Shown here: positions 58,277 to 64,000 of the stretch, piece after piece
Layout: each line of letters starts with the position of its first letter
Numbering within the stretch: position 1 is the first letter of the stretch
Assembly (NCBI RefSeq): GCF_039536245.1
Contig: NZ_BAAAYN010000001.1
Location: 31,008 to 95,007, forward strand
DNA: 64,000 bases
Direction of reading: 5' to 3'
From: Cryptosporangium minutisporangium
Lineage (GTDB): Bacteria; Actinomycetota; Actinomycetes; Mycobacteriales; Cryptosporangiaceae
The notes under the pieces: model-generated
Databases searched by the model: none
The model's input: only the letters and a program-made list of their open reading frames with translations
What the model was told of the DNA's origin: nothing
Made by a program: the position numbers and the translations under genes

Positions 58277-58797
58277 CGGACGTCCGCCGAACCGGCGCCA
58301 CCGTCCTCGCGGGGCACGCTCAGGTCGACCGGGCAGGTCCGGCCGCACGCGGACCAGGTGCAGGTCCGGCAGGTCGTGTCGGCCTCGGCGCGCTGCCGTG
58401 GCTCGGTGATCAGGACGGTCGCCAACGCCTCGACGAACGGCCCGCGTTGCTCCGGGGGGAGCCGGACGAGCAGCGAGTCGACGGCGGCGTCCCGCGCGTG
58501 TTGCCAGGCGGCGAGCCGCTCGGCCCCGGCCGGGGTCAGCCGCAGCGGCACCCCCCGCCCGGTCGATCGGTCACGGCGCAGCAGGTCCCGGGACGCCAGC
58601 CGGTCGACGAGGCGCACGGTGCCGGACTGGGTGAGCCCGACCCGCGTCCGCAGCCACTCCACCGAGCAGCCGTCGTGCTCCGCGACCAGGGTCAGCGCGG
58701 CGAGTTCGCGAGGGTCCACGTCGGCGTCCCGGGCCGCGTCGCACATCCGGTCGTGTAGCACCGAGGCGAACGCCATCACCACGTTGGCGGTATGCAT
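58273..58797 (-). CDS. MarR-family regulator with C-terminal cysteine cluster
   Basis: This 174-residue protein has a MarR winged helix (L-T-L-V-A-E-H-D-G-C-S-V-E-W-L-R, recognition T-Q-S-G-T-V-R-L-V-D-R-L, wing D-R-S-T-G-R-G-V-P-L). The tail contains C-x2-C-x4-C-x3-C (about residues 143-155), followed by P-V-D. The four cysteines could bind zinc or an iron-sulphur cluster, or act as a redox switch. It was translationally coupled to the MFS gene that is now broken, so it may have lost its main target. Confidence 0.85.
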   Translation of the reverse strand: MHTANVVMAFASVLHDRMCDAARDADVDPRELAALTLVAEHDGCSVEWLRTRVGLTQSGTVRLVDRLASRDLLRRDRSTGRGVPLRLTPAGAERLAAWQHARDAAVDSLLVRLPPEQRGPFVEALATVLITEPRQRAEADTTCRTCTWSACGRTCPVDLSVPREDGGAGSADVR

Positions 58798-59020
58798 GAG
58801 TCATTCATATCGCATCGACGACTCGCGTCATGGCGGTCGGGCGCAAACAAAGGTCGTGTGGTATTGGCCATCGCCGATCCCCGCTCGTGCCCTGTGATTC
58901 GCGATAAAAGAGGCGACCTGAGCGAGATCTCTTTCGATTGAGCCTTGACGCGCGGCGTGAACCTGGCAGCCTTATACCCAGTGGTTCGCAATGGGGCCGC
59001 GCTTTCAGAGGACATTGAGT

Positions 59021-59224
59021 ATGGCTACTGGCACCGTTAAGTGGTTCAACGCTGAGAAGGGCTTCGGGTTCATCGCACCCGACGGAGGCGGCGCAGACGT
59101 CTTCGCCCACTACTCGGCTATCCAGACGCAGGGTTACAAGGAGCTGAACGAGGGCCAGTCGGTCGAGTTCGACGTCACTCAGGGGCAGAAGGGCCCGCAG
59201 GCGGCCAACATCCGCCCGCTGTAG
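59021..59224 (+). CDS. Cold-shock protein (CspA family)
   Basis: This 67-residue protein is one cold-shock domain with both RNA-binding motifs: [12 protein letters not shown] (residues 7-18) and V-F-A-H-Y-S-A-I (about 27-34). ATG 59021 with GAGGA upstream gives the canonical M-A-T-G-T-V-K-W start; the open frame extends ten codons upstream without support. It acts as a single-strand nucleic acid chaperone. The upstream 200 bp lack any other gene and probably form a regulated 5' leader. Two hairpin terminators follow. Confidence 0.95.
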   Translation: MATGTVKWFNAEKGFGFIAPDGGGADVFAHYSAIQTQGYKELNEGQSVEFDVTQGQKGPQAANIRPL

Positions 59225-59231
59225 GCCACCG

Positions 59232-59257
59232 CGCCACCGCCTCGGCGGTGGCGTTTT
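59232..59257 (+). terminator. Intrinsic terminator 1 of the cold-shock gene
   Basis: CGCCACCGCC (59232-59241), a TC loop, GGCGGTGGCG (59244-59253), then TTTT (59254-59257). The 10-bp stem with a U-tract, eight bases past the stop, is the most textbook-like intrinsic terminator in the window. Confidence 0.85.
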
Positions 59258-59267
59258 GCACGTAGAC

Positions 59268-59313
59268 GCAGCGGGCCTGCGCCCGGTCAAGCGACCGGAC
59301 GCAGGCCCGCTGC
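59268..59313. terminator. Second hairpin downstream of the cold-shock gene
   Basis: A 14-bp arm (59268-59281, GCAGCGGGCCTGCG) pairs with 59300-59313, and CCGGTC/GACCGG inside (59283-59288 with 59293-59298) continue the helix past one mismatch to an AAGC loop. It stands 10 bp after the first terminator and could act as a backup or stop transcripts arriving from the other side. Confidence 0.7.
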
Positions 59314-59498
59314 TCTGTGCTCAGAGGCGGAACGCCGGCGCGGCGGTCCGTACACCTAGCCGACCATCCGGCAGGCGTCTGCTCAGGACGACTCGGCGAC
59401 CGAGTACCGCCGCGGTTATACGGCACGACCCTGGCGAACCCCCGGATGGATCGACGGACCGTCAGGGGCCGAGACCCATTCGTGATCGGTCCCGGAGG

Positions 59499-60326
59499 TC
59501 ACCGGAAGTCGTCGGCGTGGAGCGCCGCCCACTCTCCGAAGGAACGCGGTGGGCGCCCGGTGACCTTCTCGACGTCGGGGAAGACTTGGGACTCGTCGAG
59601 CGTGCCGTCGCCGTAGAAGCTGAAGAACGCGTCGACGTACTCGGCCGGCGTGCCCTGCTCCATCTCGGCGCGGGCCTCGTCGTCGGAGAGCCCCACGCAG
59701 CGCAGCTCGCGGCCGATCGCGTCGGCCAGCACGGCGACCTGATCGGCGGGCAGCAGCGACTGCGGGCCGGTCAGATCGTAGATCCGCCCTTCGTGCCCGC
59801 CGCCGCTCAGCGCCCGGGCGGCGACCGCCGCGATGTCCTCCGGAGCGACGCACGCGACCCGGACGTTCGGGAACGGCACCCGGACGACGTCGCCCTCGCG
59901 CAGCTGCGGCAACCAGCGCAGAGCGTTGGACATGAACGCCCGCGGCCGCAGCATCGTCCAGGTCAGGCCCGAATCGCGCACCGCCCGCTCGGAGAGCGTC
60001 ATGTAGCGGGAGATCGCGTTGGTCAAGTCCTCCAGCGCCGCCGACCCGCCCGACAGCAGGACCACGTGCCGCACACCCGCCGACCGGGCCCGCGCCAGCA
60101 TCTCCGGCATGCCGGCGTAGCCGGGCAACAGGAACATCGCGTCCACGCCGGCGAATGCCTCGTCCAGGGACTCGGGACGATTGAGGTCCCCCAGGACCGC
60201 CTCGACGCCGTCCGGGTGCGCGGCCTCGCGCCTGCGGACCAGGGCACGCGCCGGTAGCCCGGCTTCGGCCAGCGTGCCGACCAAAGCACTGCCCACGTTG
60301 CCGGTGGCGCCGGTGATCAGAAACAT
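59499..60326 (-). CDS. NAD(P)-binding NmrA-like/atypical SDR protein
   Basis: This 275-residue protein starts M-F-L-I-T-G-A-T-G-N-V-G-S (Rossmann motif G-x-x-G-x-x-G, residues 6-12). R-A-L-V-R-R-R follows for NADP selectivity. The NmrA-type core includes H-V-V-L-L-S-G-G-S and W-T-M-L-R-P-R-A-F-M-S-N. A catalytic Y-x3-K is absent, as usual in atypical SDRs that serve as redox sensors or quinone reductases. ATG 60326 follows GAGGAG. It is 72 bp downstream of the response regulator on the same strand. Confidence 0.88.
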   Translation of the reverse strand: MFLITGATGNVGSALVGTLAEAGLPARALVRRREAAHPDGVEAVLGDLNRPESLDEAFAGVDAMFLLPGYAGMPEMLARARSAGVRHVVLLSGGSAALEDLTNAISRYMTLSERAVRDSGLTWTMLRPRAFMSNALRWLPQLREGDVVRVPFPNVRVACVAPEDIAAVAARALSGGGHEGRIYDLTGPQSLLPADQVAVLADAIGRELRCVGLSDDEARAEMEQGTPAEYVDAFFSFYGDGTLDESQVFPDVEKVTGRPPRSFGEWAALHADDFR

Positions 60327-60398
60327 GCTGCTCCTCGTCTCACGGGGACCCTGAATCCTCTCATCACGCCGCCAGGACGAGACTGAACAGCGCGTCGC

Positions 60399-61064
60399 TC
60401 AGGGGCCACCGGGGACGACCAGGCCGGACTCGTACGCCACCACCACGGCTTGCGTGCGGTCACGCAGTCCCAGCTTGGCGAGCACCCGGCTGACGTGCGA
60501 CTTGACCGTCTCCTCGCCGACCACGAGACGAGCGGCGATCTCCGGGTTCGACAGGCCCTCGGCGATGAGCCGGAGCACCTCGGTCTCGCGGGCGGTCAGC
60601 GTGCGGAGGGCGGGGCCGAGCTCACGCCGTCGCACGCGCATCCGGGCGAACTCCGCGACGAGTCGCCGGGTCACGGTCGGGGCGAGCAGAGCCTCCCCGG
60701 CGGCGATGACGCGGACGGCGTCGAAGACCCGCTCGGCGGTCGCCTCCTTGAGCAGGAATCCGCTGGCGCCGGCGTCGAGGGCGTCGTAGACGAGCTCGTC
60801 GAGGTCGAACGTCGTCAGGATCAGGACGCGCGGTGGCTGACGGCCGGCGAGTAGACGGCGGGTCGCCTCGATGCCGTCCATGCCCGGCATCCGGATGTCC
60901 ATCAGCACGACGTCGGGGTGCAGCTCGCGGCAGACCCGCAGTGCCTGCTCGCCGTCGGCGGCCGAGCCCACCACGGTGAAGTCGGGCTGGGTGGAGAGCA
61001 GAAGCTCGAAGGCCGTCCGCACGACGTCCTGGTCGTCGACGACGACGATGCGGGTCGCCGTCAT
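60399..61064 (-). CDS. NarL/LuxR-type response regulator
   Basis: This 221-residue protein has a receiver domain (D10-D11 acidic pair, phospho-acceptor Asp56 in V-L-M-D-I-R-M-P-G, Thr in L-T-T-F, Lys in F-L-L-K-E). A LuxR HTH follows ([35 protein letters not shown]). Its ATG overlaps the kinase stop as ATGA. It probably controls the divergent ABC exporter at 62331, as in many similar actinobacterial sets. Confidence 0.93.
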   Translation of the reverse strand: MTATRIVVVDDQDVVRTAFELLLSTQPDFTVVGSAADGEQALRVCRELHPDVVLMDIRMPGMDGIEATRRLLAGRQPPRVLILTTFDLDELVYDALDAGASGFLLKEATAERVFDAVRVIAAGEALLAPTVTRRLVAEFARMRVRRRELGPALRTLTARETEVLRLIAEGLSNPEIAARLVVGEETVKSHVSRVLAKLGLRDRTQAVVVAYESGLVVPGGP

Positions 61065-62197
61065 CGGGTCGCTCCCTTCGTCGGCAGAACCGCTTCGACC
61101 AGGAACCCGGCGCCCGGCGCGGCCCCCGCCACGACCCGGCCACCGACCACCGCGGCCCGTTCCCGCATCCCGGCCAGGCCGTGTCCGTGTCCGCTGTCGG
61201 CCTCCGGCTGCGGGCCGGGGCCGTTGTCGTGGATGCGAACGACCAACTCCTCGCCGTTGTACCGCAGTTCGACGTCGACCGCCGCGCCGGCGGCGTGCCG
61301 GCGGGTATTGGTCAGCGCCTCCTGCACGATCCGGTAGGCGGCCAGCTCGATCCCGGGGTCGAGTGGTTCGACCGCGCCACTCACGATCAGCCGGACACCG
61401 CTGCCGGACGCCGCGTCGCGTACCTCGTCGAGGAGCGCATTGAGCTGGTGGAGTCCCGGCTGGGGCTCCAGTGTGGACTCCGCGTCGACGTCCTCCCGTA
61501 ACACGCCGAGCAGCCGCCGCATCTCGGTCAACGCGGTGCGGGCCGTGTCGCCGATCGCGGTGAGCCGGCGGGCGCCGTCGGGCGGCAGCCCCGGGGTGGC
61601 GAGCCGAGCCGCCTCCGCCTGCAGGGCGATCATCGTGATGTGGTGCGCGACGACGTCGTGGAGCTCCCGGGCGATGCGGGCGCGCTCACCCCGGGCGGCG
61701 TACTCCATCAACGAAGCGGCCGCGGACTGCTCGGCCGCACGGTGTCGGCGGCGGGCCTCGCGCAGCCGTAGCGTCGCTCCCACCGCGGTCGCCAGCGTCG
61801 TCACCCCCAGGAGGGCGAGGGCGAGGGCGAGCCCGCCGGGCCGGTCGTCCCACGCCGCCAGGGCGGCGTACGCGACGAACGGCAGGACGAGCGGGGCAGC
61901 GATCCGCAGTGGACGCGTCCGTCCGGCGGCGCCGTAGAGCACCACCAGCGCGGCGATTCCGGCGACCGTCACCGGGGACACGATCAGCAGACCGGACAGG
62001 ACGGCCACGGCCGACAGCGCGGCGGCCGTCGCCGGCCAGAGCCGCACCAGCGCGACCGGAGCCACCCCGGCGAGCGCGACGAGCACGGCCAGGGCCAGCG
62101 GAGGGCGATCGGAGGCGCGCACCACCACCTCGGTCACCGCGGCGGCACCGAGCGCGGCCGTCAGGGCAGCCGCCCCCACTCCCTTCACCTCCGTCAT
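61061..62197 (-). CDS. Sensor histidine kinase (HisKA_3 type, NarX/DesK-like)
   Basis: From ATG 62197 this kinase has 378 residues; ATG 62215 is an alternative. It has about five N-terminal membrane helices (to about residue 135) and a short coiled linker. The dimerisation box [13 protein letters not shown] carries the phosphorylated His, and the ATP domain has N-T-R-R-H, H-D-N-G-P-G and [12 protein letters not shown]. No large extracellular sensor is present, so it probably senses the membrane itself or the adjacent exporter. It overlaps the regulator start. Confidence 0.92.
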   Translation of the reverse strand: MTEVKGVGAAALTAALGAAAVTEVVVRASDRPPLALAVLVALAGVAPVALVRLWPATAAALSAVAVLSGLLIVSPVTVAGIAALVVLYGAAGRTRPLRIAAPLVLPFVAYAALAAWDDRPGGLALALALLGVTTLATAVGATLRLREARRRHRAAEQSAAASLMEYAARGERARIARELHDVVAHHITMIALQAEAARLATPGLPPDGARRLTAIGDTARTALTEMRRLLGVLREDVDAESTLEPQPGLHQLNALLDEVRDAASGSGVRLIVSGAVEPLDPGIELAAYRIVQEALTNTRRHAAGAAVDVELRYNGEELVVRIHDNGPGPQPEADSGHGHGLAGMRERAAVVGGRVVAGAAPGAGFLVEAVLPTKGATR

Positions 62198-62330
62198 TGT
62201 GACCGGCCCGGACATCGGTGTCGTCCATCCCGGCAGGGATGCGTACCCCCCAACTGAGGGAGATCGGCGGCGGCGAAGAACCCCCTGCGCCGGGACGCGT
62301 GCGGCGACCCCGGCTGCATAGCCTCCCGAC

Positions 62331-63281
62331 ATGGACCCCACCATCGAGGTACGCGGACTGCGCAAGCGTTACCGCACGACCGTCGCGGTGGACGGACTCT
62401 CGTTCACCGTCCGGGCCGGCGAGGTGACCGGCTTCGTCGGACCCAACGGCGCCGGTAAGTCGACGACGATGCGGCTGATCCTCGGGCTCGACTCGCCGGA
62501 CGAGGGCGAGGCCTTGGTCAACGGTCACCCCTACCGCCGGTTACGGACGCCGCTCACGCAGGTCGGTGCGCTGCTGGACGCCGCGGCCCTGCACCCGGGC
62601 CGGCGGGGTCGCGATCATCTGCTGTGGCTGGCCCAGAGCAACGGCCTCGGCAAACGCCGGGTGTCGGAGGTACTCGACCAGGTGGGGCTGGCGTCGGCGG
62701 CGCGTCGCCGCGCCGGCGGCTACTCGCTCGGGATGCAGCAACGGCTGGGCATCGCCGCCGCGCTGCTCGGCGACCCGCCGATCCTGCTCTTCGACGAGCC
62801 GGTGAACGGGCTCGACCCCGACGGCATCGTCTGGATCCGCGGCCTGATGCGATCGCTGGCCGCGGAGGGCCGCGCCGTCCTGGTCTCCAGCCACCTGATG
62901 GGCGAGTTGGAGGAGACCGCCGACCGCCTCGTCGCGATCGGCCGGGGCCGGGTGGTGGCCGACACGAGCGTGGCCGAGCTCCTGGCGGCGGCCTCGAAGG
63001 GCCGGGTGGAGGTGACCACCGCGCGGCGGGCGGACGCAACCAGAGTGCTCGCCAACGCGGGCGCCACCGTCGCGGTGGCCGGCCCGGAGACCGTCATCGT
63101 CGAAGGCCTACCCGGCGACCGCGTGTCGGCGCTGCTGACCGAGGCCGCCATCCCCTTCTCCGAGCTGCGGCGGCACCGGGCTTCGCTGGAGGCGGCCTAC
63201 ATGGACCTGACACGCGGTGCGGTCGAGTTCGCACCCGACGCTCCCGGTGGCGCACCCGAGACCGAAGGGAGCGTCCGGTGA
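62331..63281 (+). CDS. ABC transporter ATPase (bacitracin/lantibiotic-exporter-like)
   Basis: This 316-residue ATPase has Walker A G-P-N-G-A-G-K-S (37-44), signature Y-S-L-G-M-Q-Q-R (variant of LSGGQ), Walker B L-L-F-D-E-P-V-N-G-L-D-P and switch S-S-H-L. The C-terminal extension (about 215-316) resembles BcrA-type ATPases. It is divergent from the kinase-regulator pair (134 bp between start codons). Its stop overlaps the permease start as GTGA. Export of an envelope-active compound under two-component control is inferred. Confidence 0.92.
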   Translation: MDPTIEVRGLRKRYRTTVAVDGLSFTVRAGEVTGFVGPNGAGKSTTMRLILGLDSPDEGEALVNGHPYRRLRTPLTQVGALLDAAALHPGRRGRDHLLWLAQSNGLGKRRVSEVLDQVGLASAARRRAGGYSLGMQQRLGIAAALLGDPPILLFDEPVNGLDPDGIVWIRGLMRSLAAEGRAVLVSSHLMGELEETADRLVAIGRGRVVADTSVAELLAAASKGRVEVTTARRADATRVLANAGATVAVAGPETVIVEGLPGDRVSALLTEAAIPFSELRRHRASLEAAYMDLTRGAVEFAPDAPGGAPETEGSVR

Positions 63282-64000
63282 CCGGCCGCGAGTCCTTCCG
63301 TGGCCTGCTGCTGGCCGAGTGGACGAAGCTGCGCTCGGTGACGCGGTGGGTCGTCACCCTGGTCGCCGCCGTGGCCCTCACGATCGGCTTGAGCTACCTG
63401 GCCGCCTCGGGTAGCCGCAGCGACATCAACAAGCACGCCGACTTCGTCGCCGGGCCGCTCGACGAACCGGTCGCCGACTCGTTCTACTTCGTGCACCAGC
63501 CGATCACCGGGGACACGACACTGACCGCCCGGGTCGCGTCGCTGACGCCCCACTCCCAGGGCGGCTCCCCCGGCAACGGGCTGACCCGACTGGACGATCC
63601 GAGCCCGTTCGCGTCGCCGGCCGCCGGACTCATGATCAAGGACGGCACCCGCCCGGGCTCCTCGTACTCCTCGCTGATGCTGACCCCTTCGCGGGGCGTC
63701 CGCATGCAGTGGGACTTCGACGCCGACCGCGGAGGCAGCGCGAGCAGCGGTACCCGCTGGCTACGGCTGGTCCGCTCCGGCGACACGATCACCGGCTACG
63801 AGTCGGCCGACGGCGTCGCCTGGGAAAAGGTCGGGACGGCGACGCCGAAGAGCCTCCCAGACACGGTGGAGGTCGGCTTCTACGTCTCGTCGCCCCCGGA
63901 CGTCTTCACCTCGCGGGGCGGGGGCAGCTCGTCGGTGGGCGAACGCCCGACCCTCACGTCGGCGACGTTCGACAGCGTGCGGGTCGACTCCGGGACCGCG
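63278..64000 (+). CDS. ABC permease with large extracytoplasmic jelly-roll-like domain, incomplete
   Basis: GTG 63278 starts a protein whose first 45 residues are those of ABC-2 permeases (L-L-A-E-W-T-K-L-R-S-V-T-R-W, then a membrane helix at about 26-45). Instead of a short loop, more than 190 residues of soluble, beta-rich sequence follow. These include S-F-Y-F-V-H-Q-P-I-T-G-D-T-T-L-T-A-R-V, A-A-G-L-M-I-K-D-G-T, W-L-R-L-V-R-S-G-D-T-I-T-G-Y and S-A-D-G-V-A-W, a pattern seen in DUF1349/concanavalin-like domains. The frame is open to the window end and remaining helices lie outside. Confidence 0.82.
   Translation, partial: MTGRESFRGLLLAEWTKLRSVTRWVVTLVAAVALTIGLSYLAASGSRSDINKHADFVAGPLDEPVADSFYFVHQPITGDTTLTARVASLTPHSQGGSPGNGLTRLDDPSPFASPAAGLMIKDGTRPGSSYSSLMLTPSRGVRMQWDFDADRGGSASSGTRWLRLVRSGDTITGYESADGVAWEKVGTATPKSLPDTVEVGFYVSSPPDVFTSRGGGSSSVGERPTLTSATFDSVRVDSGTA

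Noticed and set aside
58944-58976. Promoter of the cold-shock gene (TTGACG with TATACC)
   Set aside because: The spacing of 22 bp is too long for a standard sigma-70 promoter, and no better pair could be chosen.
1-64000. Genomic island, prophage or transposon content
   Set aside because: No integrase, transposase, tRNA-linked direct repeats or phage genes were recognised, and composition is uniform apart from short AT-rich control regions.

Overview
This window is high-GC DNA from an actinomycete. Supporting signs are strong G/C bias at third codon positions, many GTG (and some TTG) starts, WYL, PaaX and YtrA-type GntR regulators, and an arsenate reductase of the mycothiol-coupled type. The sequence does not fix the genus; a filamentous soil lineage is an inference from the many oxidoreductases, regulators and glycoside hydrolases. 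It reads as ordinary accessory chromosome. I see no rRNA, tRNA, CRISPR array, insertion sequence, phage genes or replication origin.

Layout. 1-3.1 kb: edge-truncated membrane protein, a CorA-type channel with GQN in place of GMN, and a secreted Thr/Gly/Asp repeat protein behind a highly structured leader. 3.1-5.9 kb: truncated globin, a wrecked M23 peptidase, and a GntR-ABC operon with a clear promoter/operator. 6.2-10.8 kb: aldo/keto reductase, histidine phosphatase, and a DrrAB-like exporter with a small XRE regulator. 10.8-15.9 kb: WYL regulator divergent from an epoxide hydrolase, FAD monooxygenase, PIG-L deacetylase, secreted protein. 16.1-19.5 kb: DGPF protein with a broken ECF sigma gene, LLM oxidoreductase, and an arsenic locus (aquaporin, ArsR-ArsC fusion, ArsC) with tandem ArsR sites. 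19.5-27.8 kb: DUF998, VOC, a third WYL regulator, MTHFR-like, SnoaL-like, SDR, META lipoprotein and AlkZ-like genes. 27.8-30 kb: a second epoxide hydrolase/WYL divergon. 30-34.7 kb: RidA/TetR divergon, head-to-head truncated SCP2 and RidA fragments, MBL hydrolase, PaaX-GNAT pair. 34.7-45.9 kb: hydrolase-DUF418 pair, cupin, S41 peptidase, aldo/keto reductase remnant, enoyl-CoA hydratase, nitronate monooxygenase, TetR, MFS/XRE-cupin divergon, GntR-DUF1648 pair. 46-57.8 kb: a carbohydrate locus (GH1, GH3 | solute-binding protein, permease, permease-ATPase fusion, ATPase, GH20, TetR, esterase) organised around one 28-bp perfect palindrome. 57.8-64 kb: MFS remnant, MarR, cold-shock protein with two hairpin terminators, NmrA-like gene, two-component system and a divergent ABC exporter cut by the window end.

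Themes. Many genes are packed as regulator-target divergons with a readable operator between them, and many operons use ATGA or GTGA start-stop overlaps. The two WYL/epoxide-hydrolase divergons share an operator of the same design (GGA-ACGAAC-N3-TCC flanked by matching arms). That lets a regulator-site pairing be proposed from sequence alone and is the most distinctive regulatory observation here. The window also holds at least five gene remnants (M23 peptidase, ECF sigma factor, head-to-head SCP2/RidA, aldo/keto reductase, MFS), so it is a region of active gene loss.
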